Assembly (NCBI RefSeq): GCF_010119245.1 | Contig: NZ_WNKG01000007.1 | Coordinates: 248,001-312,000, forward strand | Origin: Cyclobacterium salsum | GTDB taxonomy: Bacteria; Bacteroidota; Bacteroidia; Cytophagales; Cyclobacteriaceae | DNA length: 64,000 nt | Direction: 5' to 3' | Part shown: piece after piece, positions 17,801 through 26,228 of the stretch | Numbering within the stretch: the first letter of the stretch is position 1 | Layout of the letters: the number at the start of each line of letters is the position of its first letter | Made by a program: the position numbers and the translations under genes | The notes under the pieces: generated by a model | What the model was told of the DNA's origin: nothing | The model's database searches: none | What the model saw: the letters and a program-made list of their open reading frames with translations, nothing else

Positions 17801-18346
17801 TTGAGTACCATCGATCTTATCATACTGGGCATGTTGGCTGTAGGGGCTTTTAGCGGATATCGGCAGGGGCTGTTTATCGGTCTTTTGTCTATTCTGGCCT
17901 TTTTTATTGGTATTATTCTGGCGTTTAGGTTTATGCATTGGGGTGCAGAATTGTTGGCCGAGCGGGTGGAGAGCCTGACGTTTATGTTGCCTTTTGTGGC
18001 CTTTATTCTGATCTTTCTGGCCGTGACCATCACGATCCGTATTTTGGCCTATTTGGTCAAGAAAGCCCTGGACCTGACCATTTTGGGTACCTTCGACAAT
18101 TTTGCCGGCAGCATATTGGGATTGCTTAAATGGTCCATCATGATCAGCCTGCTGATTTGGGTGGCCCATTCCTTTGAGTTTGAGGTGCCCGAAGAAATGC
18201 GGCAGGGATCGGTCATTTATCCCATGGTGGTACCCATCGCTCCCGCCATGGTGTCCTTTCTGGACGATTACACCCCCATCATCGATGCGGCCATTGCTAC
18301 TATTAAAGAACTCGTAAACAGCTCCACTGGTGATCCTGTTAATTGA
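17801..18346 (+). CDS. CvpA-family inner-membrane protein
   Basis: Starts at TTG (17801) and encodes 181 residues with four transmembrane segments. The N-terminus STIDLIILGMLAVGAFSGYR and RQGLFIGLLSILAF fit the CvpA/colicin V production family, in which a Gly-rich first helix is typical. Role in the envelope, not well defined. It overlaps the downstream amidotransferase by 17 bp. Confidence 0.88.
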   Translation: MSTIDLIILGMLAVGAFSGYRQGLFIGLLSILAFFIGIILAFRFMHWGAELLAERVESLTFMLPFVAFILIFLAVTITIRILAYLVKKALDLTILGTFDNFAGSILGLLKWSIMISLLIWVAHSFEFEVPEEMRQGSVIYPMVVPIAPAMVSFLDDYTPIIDAAIATIKELVNSSTGDPVN

Positions 18347-18923
18347 TAATTTCGATTCGTTTTCGCACATGCTGGCGGACTACCTCCGAAGATCCGGAGA
18401 AGAAGTGCTGGTGGTCCGAAATGATGTATCCCTGGCTGATTTGGAAACCCTGGATTTTTCGGCGATGGTTTTGTCACCGGGACCGGAAACACCGGCCTTT
18501 GCCGGTAACCTCATGGCAATAACGGCCCGGTATGTTCACCGGTTACCGATATTGGGGGTTTGCCTGGGCCACCAGGCACTGGGCCTGTACTTTGGGGCAA
18601 GTCTCCGGAAAAGCGGGCATCCCATGCATGGCAAGGTCTCCACGGTGTATCAAAAGCACCAGCATCCGGTATTGAAGGGCCTTCCGGAGCGGTTTGAGGT
18701 GACTCGTTACCATTCGCTGGAGCTTAAAGAGCTTCCGTGGGAGTTGGAGGTGTTGCTGGAAACGGATCGGGGAGAGCTCATGGCATTTTGCCACCGTAGC
18801 CTCCCGCTGATGGGGCTTCAGTTTCACCCCGAGGCGCATCTTACGCAGTACGGAGAAAAGCTCCTTCAAAACTGGATAGTGCTCTACGCGAAAGAAAAGC
18901 AGGAGCAGTTACTTTCAAACTGA
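18330..18923 (+). CDS. Anthranilate / aminodeoxychorismate synthase glutamine amidotransferase subunit
   Basis: Class I amidotransferase (197 residues, GTG start at 18330) that supplies ammonia for chorismate amination. LIDNFDSFSH starts the protein, GVCLGHQ holds the catalytic Cys, and FHPEA completes the His-Glu pair. Other segments such as LSPGPETP are also typical. TrpG-type and PabA-type proteins cannot be separated from sequence alone. With no trp genes nearby and a cvpA overlap of 17 bp, PabA (folate) or a bifunctional role is plausible. FHPEA replaces the more common FHPES. Confidence 0.88.
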   Translation: MILLIDNFDSFSHMLADYLRRSGEEVLVVRNDVSLADLETLDFSAMVLSPGPETPAFAGNLMAITARYVHRLPILGVCLGHQALGLYFGASLRKSGHPMHGKVSTVYQKHQHPVLKGLPERFEVTRYHSLELKELPWELEVLLETDRGELMAFCHRSLPLMGLQFHPEAHLTQYGEKLLQNWIVLYAKEKQEQLLSN

Positions 18924-19052
18924 GGCATCCAGGTTGCGAACCGGGCAAAATGCCGCTTATTTTTTCCAAAAACCCGTGGAATCTACCGGATTTGAACCAA
19001 GGAGCGCTGGAAGGCGTTTTATTTTTCGAATCCTTTTAATACCTTTAGCTAC

Positions 19053-19718
19053 ATGAGGGCACTAGACTTTATCAATCATTTGATCCCACCCCTGAAATTC
19101 ACAGACAAGGTGACGATGGCCCTATCCTGGATGGAAGAAATCCGAACGAATATTTTGCCGGTGGCAGATAAGGGAGGATTTAAGGGATTCATTACAGATG
19201 AGATCATATACGATAGTAACAATCCGGATCTAACCATTGGCGAAGTGGAACTCCTGGCGGCTTCCTGTGTGGTGCAGTTGGACCGACACATATACGAGGT
19301 GCTGAGAATCTCCTCCGAAAACCAGGTGAGCATGGTAGCGGTGGTGGATAAAGAAATGAAATACCAGGGCGTGGTTACGGAAGAGGATGCTGTAACGGCC
19401 TTTACCGATTCGATTTCGATTCAAACGCCCGGCGGGGTGCTGATCCTCTCTATGTTTATGACCGATTACAGCCTGTATGACATTGCCAGGGTGGTAGAAT
19501 CCGAAAACGCTAAAGTCCTCAGTAGCTTTATTTCCAACGATCCGCTGGACGATAGTAAAATAAAGGTCACGCTGAAAACCGATCAGGTAGAATTAAGGCA
19601 TATAAAAGCAACCCTGGAACGCTTCGGGTATAAAATTATCGATCATTATCAGGAAGATGGAGGCATCAGCAGTGAGCAGGATCGGCTGGGAAACCTGCTT
19701 CGATTTTTAGACATTTGA
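19053..19718 (+). CDS. CBS-domain protein upstream of nadK
   Basis: 221 residues: two CBS motifs at about 10-70 and 75-130, then an ACT-like tail (LILSMFMTDYSLYDIARVVE; KVTLKTDQVELRHIKATLERFGY). It lies 6 bp before nadK, an arrangement common in Bacteroidota, which hints at adenylate-dependent control of NAD kinase or a related step, but the function is not proven. An upstream TACCTTTA about 10 bp before the ATG may be a -7 element giving a very short leader. Confidence 0.82.
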   Translation: MRALDFINHLIPPLKFTDKVTMALSWMEEIRTNILPVADKGGFKGFITDEIIYDSNNPDLTIGEVELLAASCVVQLDRHIYEVLRISSENQVSMVAVVDKEMKYQGVVTEEDAVTAFTDSISIQTPGGVLILSMFMTDYSLYDIARVVESENAKVLSSFISNDPLDDSKIKVTLKTDQVELRHIKATLERFGYKIIDHYQEDGGISSEQDRLGNLLRFLDI

Positions 19719-19724
19719 TTATAC

Positions 19725-20600
19725 ATGAACATCCTACTGCACGGCATCAACATTTTACCGGTGTTTCATTCGTACATAGAGCAGTTAATTCAGGTTTTTG
19801 AGAAGCAGGGACAAGGCGTTTGGGTAACTGAAAGTCTCTATCCATCCATTCGAAATACTGGCAGCAGGCGATCGATTTCCATCCTTCCCGAAGATAATAC
19901 GGGAATGGAAACGATGGATTTTGTTATTTCCATTGGTGGGGATGGGACGCTTTTGGATACCATTTCCCGCGTCGGTTCGAGGGAGGTGCCTGTATTGGGT
20001 ATCAATACCGGCCGAATGGGGTTCCTGGCCACCATTGCCAAGGAGGAAATCGCCCTGGCCGCCCAAGATTTGCTGGCGGGTAGGTATGCGCTGGAGGACA
20101 GAAGCCTGGTATGTTTGGAATCCAGTATTCCGCTTTTCGACGGGCTGAATTTCGGACTCAATGAGTTTACCATTCACAAGCGGGACACCTCTTCTATGAT
20201 CACCGTGCATACCTATATTGATGGGGATTACCTAAACAGCTACTGGTCCGATGGATTGATCGTTTCCACGCCTACCGGATCCACCGGCTATTCCCTGAGT
20301 TGTGGTGGGCCTTTGATCTCACCGATCGCCAGGAACTTTGTGATTACCCCCGTCAGTCCACATAATCTGAATGTGCGTCCCATAGTGGTTTCTGATGACA
20401 GCGAAATCACCTTCAATATTGAGGGGAGAAGCGAAAAATTTCTGGTATCTTTGGATTCCAGGTCTACGCCCATCGACGCTTCCGTGGAGTTGAAAATCAA
20501 AAAAGAAAAATTTGTTGCCAAATTGGTTAAGTTCCCGAATTACAGCTTCTTCGACACCCTGAGGCAGAAGTTAAACTGGGGCTATGACATGCGAAATTAG
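19725..20600 (+). CDS. nadK: NAD kinase
   Basis: Phosphorylates NAD to NADP. The diagnostic ISIGGDGTLLD (about residues 65-75) contains the catalytic Asp, and NTGRMGFLA, NEFTIHKRD and the TPTGSTGYSLS loop complete the active site. 291 residues, usual for the family. Cotranscribed with the CBS-domain gene. A hairpin at 20615-20645 follows. Confidence 0.96.
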   Translation: MNILLHGINILPVFHSYIEQLIQVFEKQGQGVWVTESLYPSIRNTGSRRSISILPEDNTGMETMDFVISIGGDGTLLDTISRVGSREVPVLGINTGRMGFLATIAKEEIALAAQDLLAGRYALEDRSLVCLESSIPLFDGLNFGLNEFTIHKRDTSSMITVHTYIDGDYLNSYWSDGLIVSTPTGSTGYSLSCGGPLISPIARNFVITPVSPHNLNVRPIVVSDDSEITFNIEGRSEKFLVSLDSRSTPIDASVELKIKKEKFVAKLVKFPNYSFFDTLRQKLNWGYDMRN

Positions 20601-20614
20601 TTTTAACAATATTT

Positions 20615-20645
20615 AACCCGGCAGATACTGTCACGGGTTTTTTAT
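20615..20645 (+). terminator. Probable terminator after nadK
   Basis: Stem AACCCG (20615-20620) / CGGGTT (20634-20639) with a 13-base loop, followed by a run of T. The stem is short, so read-through into the DUF6089 gene is possible. Confidence 0.5.
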
Positions 20646-20674
20646 TCGTTAGGTAGTTTATAAATTGCAGCGAC

Positions 20675-21433
20675 TTGAATAAAACCAGGTATTACACGAT
20701 CATTTTCACCGCCGTATTGTTTCTTCATGGGCTAACTGCTCCTGCACAACAATACGAGGTAGGACTGGGATTGGGAGCGGGCAGCTATACCGGAGACATC
20801 ATCCGAACCATAGACCCCACCCAACTGGGTATTCAGGGAACGTTGTTTGGCAGACGAAATTTTGACAATGCCTGGAGCCTGAGAGCAGGGCTTACCGTAG
20901 GCAGGCTCAATGCGGCGGATAGTATTCGGCCCATTGATCCGGTAGCTTCGGTTCGCAATGCCTATTTCACCGGCACCATGGTAGAACTGGCGGCGACCAT
21001 GGAATTCCATTTTCTGGATTACATGAACCACCAGAGCCCTTCCCGATTTTCACCTTTCGGCTTTCTTGGATTGGGTGTTGGTACGTTCTTCGGAGATGGA
21101 CAGTCCTATGCAGCAGATCCCCAGCCCGGTAGTTACCGGATGACTTCAGCCATTATTCCCTTTGGTATGGGCATTAAGTACAAGCTAAAGGACCGGATGT
21201 TGCTATCCATAGAAGGAGGGGCGAAGGCTACCTTTTCCGACAACCTGGATAAAATAAGTACAGACCCCAATGCACTTCCCCGGTTTCGTACCGATCCCGG
21301 CACCGGAAGTCCGGCACTGGACCCCAATGCCATCAATTTTGGCAACCTCTCAGACCGCGACTGGTACTATTTTTTAGGATTTACGATCAGCTATTCCTTC
21401 CATCAGATAAAATGCTATCCTTACAATAATTGA
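20675..21433 (+). CDS. DUF6089 outer-membrane beta-barrel protein
   Basis: TTG start at 20675, signal peptide ending at about residue 25 (TAPAQQ), then glycine- and aromatic-rich beta strands beginning YEVGLGLGAGSYTGD and ending YYFLGFTISYSFH. The pattern and the position just upstream of uppS-bamA fit the DUF6089 family of Bacteroidota. 252 residues. Likely a small barrel linked to envelope assembly; role unproven. Confidence 0.78.
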   Translation: MNKTRYYTIIFTAVLFLHGLTAPAQQYEVGLGLGAGSYTGDIIRTIDPTQLGIQGTLFGRRNFDNAWSLRAGLTVGRLNAADSIRPIDPVASVRNAYFTGTMVELAATMEFHFLDYMNHQSPSRFSPFGFLGLGVGTFFGDGQSYAADPQPGSYRMTSAIIPFGMGIKYKLKDRMLLSIEGGAKATFSDNLDKISTDPNALPRFRTDPGTGSPALDPNAINFGNLSDRDWYYFLGFTISYSFHQIKCYPYNN

Positions 21434-21504
21434 CCGCAGGATAGAATTTTTGAAAAAGAAGTGTCATTTTTGTGATTCATTACAAATTGGAACCGTACAT
21501 AGGA

Positions 21505-22245
21505 ATGAAGGAAGTGATTGACAAAGGGAAGATCCCTCAACACGTAGCCATAATTATGGATGGCAATGGACGATGGGCGCAGAAGAAGGGCGCCATGCGC
21601 ATCTTTGGTCACCGGAATGCCATTGCAGCGGTACGAGATGCCATTGAGGGGGCTGCCGAACTGGGAGTGAAATACATTACATTGTACGCATTTTCTACCG
21701 AAAACTGGTCCCGACCTAAGGAAGAAGTGGATGCCTTGATGGAAATCCTGGTGCAGGCCATTACCGATGAGGTGCCCACCATGATGGAGAATAACATTCG
21801 CCTGAGCACCATTGGCGATACCGAAAGCCTCCCGGGAAAATGCAGGGAACACCTGTCCCTCGGGAAGGAAAAGACGGCGGCCAATACCGGTATGACAGTC
21901 GTGCTGGCCCTTAGCTACAGCGGACGCTGGGAAATCACCCAGGCGGTACGGGAAATTGTCAAAAAAGTAGTCAGCGGGGAAATTCCGGAAAAGGAAATCA
22001 GCCAGGAAACGATTGCTTCCTTCCTGAATACCAGCGGAATTCCCGATCCCGAGTTGTTGATCCGCACCAGTGGTGAAATCAGGATCAGCAACTTTATGTT
22101 GTGGCAGCTGGCATACACCGAACTTTACTTCACAGAGGTATTGTGGCCGGATTTTCGAAAAAAACACCTGCATGAAGCCATTTTGGCCTATCAGAAAAGG
22201 GAAAGAAGGTTTGGCAAAACCGGTGCCCAGATTAAGCCCTCCTAA
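21505..22245 (+). CDS. uppS: Isoprenyl (undecaprenyl) diphosphate synthase
   Basis: Makes the C55 lipid carrier for peptidoglycan and O-antigen by cis-prenyl chain elongation. HVAIIMDGNGRWA carries the catalytic Asp; GHRNAIAAVRD, TLYAFSTENWSRP and the C-terminal LIRTSGEIRISNFMLWQLAY are family signatures. I use the ATG at 21505, which matches family N-termini, instead of the GTG at 21472. 246 residues. Lies just upstream of bamA, as in many Bacteroidota. Confidence 0.95.
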   Translation: MKEVIDKGKIPQHVAIIMDGNGRWAQKKGAMRIFGHRNAIAAVRDAIEGAAELGVKYITLYAFSTENWSRPKEEVDALMEILVQAITDEVPTMMENNIRLSTIGDTESLPGKCREHLSLGKEKTAANTGMTVVLALSYSGRWEITQAVREIVKKVVSGEIPEKEISQETIASFLNTSGIPDPELLIRTSGEIRISNFMLWQLAYTELYFTEVLWPDFRKKHLHEAILAYQKRERRFGKTGAQIKPS

Positions 22246-22256
22246 TGACAACAACC

Positions 22257-22284
22257 GCCCGAAAAGAAAACTGTATTTTCGGGC
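22257..22284 (+). other. Perfect inverted repeat between uppS and bamA
   Basis: GCCCGAAAA (22257-22265) and TTTTCGGGC (22276-22284) form a 9-bp stem with a 10-base loop. There is no T-run after it, so it is not a classical terminator; it could stabilise or attenuate the bamA message. Confidence 0.4.
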
Positions 22285-22334
22285 TATTACAGCTTTCTAG
22301 TCCCCGGGATTAGGAGTTAAACTTATCGTTTGAA

Positions 22335-25046
22335 ATGAGAAACTATTTACTGATTATTTACTTGCTGCTAGTGACCGGAGTGGCAGAAGCCCAGATTCGA
22401 TTGGGACAAAGCCGGTATTCCCGTCAGGAGCCGGTAGATATTATAGATTTGGACTATTCCAATCCAAAGACCTATCGGATTGCCGGAATAGAAGCAGTGG
22501 GCCTGAGTACCCTGGATGAAACGGCCATCATCTCCCTGGCAGGACTTCGGGTAGATGATGAGATTACCGTTCCGGGAGATGCCATCTCCGGAGCCCTCAA
22601 AAAACTGTGGTCCCAGGGAATCATCGGCGATGTCAAAATTCTGGTAACCAAGATCGAAGGCGATGACATCTACCTGCTCCTGGACCTGACCGAAAGACCC
22701 CGCTTCAGCCGGGTAGAGTTTTCCGGAGTGAACCAAACTCAGGAAGGTGAACTGGAGGACAAAGTAAATATCCGCGGGAGAGTGGTAAGGGACGATGTCT
22801 TGAATACCGCCCAGCGAAATATTAAGGAATATTTTGTAGGCAAAGGCTTTCTGAATGCCGAGGTAAAAGTAATTCAGGAACGCGACACCACCCTGCCCAA
22901 TAGCGTCAAGCTGCGCTTTGATGTGGAAAAAAAGAGCAAAGTACGAATTAACGAAATTCGCTTTGCAGGAAATGACAACATCGCGGATCCCCGAATCAAG
23001 AAAAAGATGAAAGGGACCAACGAACATGCGCGCGTGTATATTTTTAAAGACCTGGTTTCCCGATTGCTCAATGCCAATCCAAAAAACGTGGGGAATGCCA
23101 TCGCCAAACGAAACCCCGTTACGGAAGATCAGATCAGGGAATACATCAACAAAAACGTTAAACTCAACTTCTTTAACGGTTCCAAATTTGTCCGAAGCGA
23201 CTACCGGGATGACAAAGATGCGGTCATCGACTTTTATAACAGTCGCGGGTACCGTGATGCCGAAATCCTTTCAGATAGCGTTTATCGCTTTGACGACAGC
23301 CGGATCAATATCGACATTGACATAGAAGAAGGGCAGCAATACTATTACCGAAACATTACCTTTTCGGGGAATTACATTCACTCCGATGAAGAGCTTCAAG
23401 CCAAATTAGGTATCTTCAAAGGGGATATCTACAACAAGGAAAAACTGGACAAACGGTTAAACTACGACCCGCAGCGCGGAGATGATGTCAGTTCCCTGTA
23501 TCAGGACAATGGCTACCTGTTTTTTACCATCGATCCGGTAGAAGTAAATGTGGAGGCTGATTCCATTGACATTCAGATGCGGATATTCGAAGGGCCGCAG
23601 GTAACGGTAAACAGCGTTTCCATCGAAGGTAATGAGCGAACCAGTGACCACGTGGTCATGCGGGAAATCCGGATACTCCCGGGTCAGAAATTTGACAGGA
23701 GCGCGCTGGTCCGAACCATCCGGGAGCTTTCCCAGATTGGCTATTTCAACCCGGAAAACATCGAGCCGGACATGCGTCCCAATTTTGAGGATGCCACGGT
23801 GGACATCACCTTCCAACTGGAAGAACGGCCAAACGATCAGATCGAACTTTCCGGAGGCTGGGGAGGCCTGTTTGGATTCGTTGGTACTGTGGGACTGACC
23901 TTCAATAATTTCTCCATCAAAAACATCAAGGACTTCTCGAAGTGGCGACCCTTGCCGGTAGGAGACGGACAGAAGCTTTCCTTGCGGGTACAGGCAAACG
24001 GCCGGAGTTTTCAGAACTACAGCATGTCCTTCACCGAGCCCTGGTTTGGAGGAAGGAAGCCCAATGCCCTTAGTTTTAGCTTTAACCATTCGGTACAGCG
24101 GCAGATCGACTTCTTCAACCGGAATAATTTCGGGCAGGAACTGGGTTCTTTCAAGATTACCGGTGCCACCATTGGGCTGGCCAAGCGGGTTACCTGGCCG
24201 GATGATTACTTCCAGGTCAGTAACAGCTTGCAGTTTCAGGTGTATGATTTTGACGAATACGGTAATTTCTTTGGGCTAAGCTACAATACCGGTACGGCCC
24301 GAAGTATTGCGCTAAACACTACCATTGCGCGGAACAACATTGACAACCCCATTTACCCCCGTTTTGGCTCCAATATTACCTTGAGTGCGACCCTCACGCC
24401 GCCCTATACCTCTATGAATCCGAATATCAACCAGGAATCTCAGGACGAGGAAAAATACCAGTGGCTGGAATACCATAAGTGGATGTTTGATGCCTCGCTG
24501 TATACCCCGCTATTCGGATCGAATAAGCTGGTGCTAAGTGCCCGAACTCACCTGGGTTTTGTAGGTTCCTACGGAGATCGGATCGGTATCATACCGCTGG
24601 AGCGCTTTGTGTTGGGAGGCGATGGAATGAACATGAATAACTTTGCCCTTGGACAGGAAATCGTAGGACTGCGCGGGTATGAAAACCAGTCGATCACCCC
24701 GGGAAGAGAATTCCGTGGACAAGCCAACGCCCCCATTCCTTACGGAGGGGTGGTGTATAACAAGCACGTAATGGAGCTGCGGTTTCTGGTATCGCCCAAT
24801 CCTTCGGCTACCATCTTCCTGCTGGGCTTTGCCGAAGCGGGAAACAACTGGGGCAACTATGCCGACTACAATCCGTATGACCTGAAAAAATCTGCCGGAT
24901 TTGGTGCCCGGATATTTATGCCGGCTTTCGGTCTCCTGGGTATTGATTGGGGTTACGGATTTGACGAAGTTCCGACTCTCTCCAATCCCAACCCAGGACC
25001 AAGCGGCGGCATGTTCCACTTTACCATCGGGCAACAATTCAGATAA
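22335..25046 (+). CDS. bamA: Outer-membrane protein assembly factor BamA
   Basis: Omp85 protein that inserts beta-barrels into the outer membrane. A signal peptide ends near residue 20 (GVAEAQ). Successive POTRA domains occupy about 45-490, with the GYxxAE-like phrase GFLNAEV, YRDAEILSD and DNGYLFFTIDPVEV. A 16-strand Omp85 barrel (bacterial surface antigen domain) fills about 500-903, with LRGYENQSITPG near the lid-lock (VRGF/Y-type) loop. 903 residues, somewhat longer than E. coli BamA (810), as is usual in this phylum. It is followed after 2 bp by two OmpH/Skp chaperone genes. Confidence 0.95.
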   Translation: MRNYLLIIYLLLVTGVAEAQIRLGQSRYSRQEPVDIIDLDYSNPKTYRIAGIEAVGLSTLDETAIISLAGLRVDDEITVPGDAISGALKKLWSQGIIGDVKILVTKIEGDDIYLLLDLTERPRFSRVEFSGVNQTQEGELEDKVNIRGRVVRDDVLNTAQRNIKEYFVGKGFLNAEVKVIQERDTTLPNSVKLRFDVEKKSKVRINEIRFAGNDNIADPRIKKKMKGTNEHARVYIFKDLVSRLLNANPKNVGNAIAKRNPVTEDQIREYINKNVKLNFFNGSKFVRSDYRDDKDAVIDFYNSRGYRDAEILSDSVYRFDDSRINIDIDIEEGQQYYYRNITFSGNYIHSDEELQAKLGIFKGDIYNKEKLDKRLNYDPQRGDDVSSLYQDNGYLFFTIDPVEVNVEADSIDIQMRIFEGPQVTVNSVSIEGNERTSDHVVMREIRILPGQKFDRSALVRTIRELSQIGYFNPENIEPDMRPNFEDATVDITFQLEERPNDQIELSGGWGGLFGFVGTVGLTFNNFSIKNIKDFSKWRPLPVGDGQKLSLRVQANGRSFQNYSMSFTEPWFGGRKPNALSFSFNHSVQRQIDFFNRNNFGQELGSFKITGATIGLAKRVTWPDDYFQVSNSLQFQVYDFDEYGNFFGLSYNTGTARSIALNTTIARNNIDNPIYPRFGSNITLSATLTPPYTSMNPNINQESQDEEKYQWLEYHKWMFDASLYTPLFGSNKLVLSARTHLGFVGSYGDRIGIIPLERFVLGGDGMNMNNFALGQEIVGLRGYENQSITPGREFRGQANAPIPYGGVVYNKHVMELRFLVSPNPSATIFLLGFAEAGNNWGNYADYNPYDLKKSAGFGARIFMPAFGLLGIDWGYGFDEVPTLSNPNPGPSGGMFHFTIGQQFR

Positions 25047-25048
25047 TT

Positions 25049-25573
25049 ATGGAAAAATCGCTGAAATTGTTACTTTTGCTTTCCCTTTTCCCCATGCTCC
25101 TGTCAGCGCAGAAAATGGGCTATGTAGATACGGAATATATTCTGAATAAACATCCGGACTACAAGAAGATTCAGGAGGAAATGGAGGCGGTAAGTACGGA
25201 GTGGCGAAAAGAGGCACAAAATTTGGAAGATGAAATCCAGCAAATGTATAGTGACCTACAGGGAGAGCAGGTTTTATTGACAGACGAGATGTATCAGGAG
25301 CGGTTGGCATTGATCCGGGAAAAACAACAGGAAGCCAGAGCCTTTAACAACCGAATATTCGGCGAAAATGGCCAATTGTACCAGAAACAGTCGGAATTGC
25401 TTCAGCCCCTGCAGTCCACCATTTACGATGCCATAGACCGGGTAGCGAAGCGGAACGGATTGGCCATTTTGTTTGACAAAGCGACCAGCCCTACGTCCAT
25501 TATCTATACGGATCCAAGGCATGATTACTCGGATTTTATCATAGAAGAATTAGGATTAGAAGAAAACAATTAA
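25049..25573 (+). CDS. OmpH/Skp-family periplasmic chaperone, first copy
   Basis: 174 residues: signal peptide to about 19, then KMGYVDTEYILNKHPDYKKI, a long coiled coil (about 40-130) rich in Glu, Gln and Arg, and a C-terminal beta-rich end (GLAILFDKATSPTSIIYTDP). Skp-like proteins hold unfolded outer-membrane proteins in the periplasm for BamA. It starts 2 bp after bamA and 21 bp before its paralogue. Confidence 0.9.
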   Translation: MEKSLKLLLLLSLFPMLLSAQKMGYVDTEYILNKHPDYKKIQEEMEAVSTEWRKEAQNLEDEIQQMYSDLQGEQVLLTDEMYQERLALIREKQQEARAFNNRIFGENGQLYQKQSELLQPLQSTIYDAIDRVAKRNGLAILFDKATSPTSIIYTDPRHDYSDFIIEELGLEENN

Positions 25574-25594
25574 AATTAACAAAGTTTAACAATT

Positions 25595-26149
25595 ATGAAA
25601 GCAAGAATCATCCTATCAGCAATAGTCCTCTTTTGCTTTGGATTTGTAGCCAGTGCTCAAGATCTGAAAATCGGGTACACCAATGTCGAATACATCATGA
25701 GCCTGATGCCAGAGATGGAACGCATTGATGCTGATATCCAGGATTACAGCAATCAATTGAGCCAGCAAATTCAGACCAAAAGCCAGAGTTTTCAACAACA
25801 GGTACAAACCTATCAGCAATCGGCTCAAACCATGACCGAAGAAGCCCGCGCTACCAAAGAGCAAGAGCTACAAACAATGGAGCAGGAAATTCAAAAGTTT
25901 CAACAAGATGCTCAATCGTCCTATCAGCGAAAGCTGCAGGAATTGCTGGAGCCTGTTCAAACCAAGGTATACAATGCCATTAATGCAGTAGCTGCCGAAA
26001 ACAACTATACCCATGTGTTTTCTGATTCGGCAGGGCAGGCACCCATCCTTTTATATACCAGAGACGACGATCCATTTACTGATCTGGTTATAGCAAAATT
26101 AGGCTTAGAGGCACCCGATACTCCCGCACCAAGCCCGGGAAGTAATTAA
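25595..26149 (+). CDS. OmpH/Skp-family periplasmic chaperone, second copy
   Basis: 184 residues, paralogue of the gene just upstream: signal peptide ending near 21 (ASAQD), KIGYTNVEYIMSLMPEMERI, a Gln-rich coiled coil from 45 to 125, and the closing VFSDSAGQAPILLYTRDDD. The tail APDTPAPSPGSN is an extra, probably disordered. Same role as the first copy; tandem pairs after bamA are common in Bacteroidota. A strong terminator follows. Confidence 0.9.
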   Translation: MKARIILSAIVLFCFGFVASAQDLKIGYTNVEYIMSLMPEMERIDADIQDYSNQLSQQIQTKSQSFQQQVQTYQQSAQTMTEEARATKEQELQTMEQEIQKFQQDAQSSYQRKLQELLEPVQTKVYNAINAVAAENNYTHVFSDSAGQAPILLYTRDDDPFTDLVIAKLGLEAPDTPAPSPGSN

Positions 26150-26170
26150 TTAACAAGGGAAAAGTAAGTA

Positions 26171-26203
26171 AGCCCGGTTGCCTTGGTAACCGGGCTTTTT
26201 TAT
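26171..26203 (+). terminator. Intrinsic terminator after the bamA-ompH operon
   Basis: Stem AGCCCGGTT (26171-26179) / AACCGGGCT (26188-26196), 8-base loop, followed by TTTTTTATTT. Confidence 0.85.
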
Positions 26204-26228
26204 TTCAAAAATTTCCTATTTTTAAGCC

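Noticed and set aside
21421-22254. 277-codon minus-strand frame
   Set aside because: Antisense to uppS, whose family motifs are unmistakable on the plus strand.
22335-26149. Unusual BamA with two chaperone genes
   Set aside because: The tandem OmpH/Skp pair after bamA and the longer BamA are common in Bacteroidota, so they are ordinary here.
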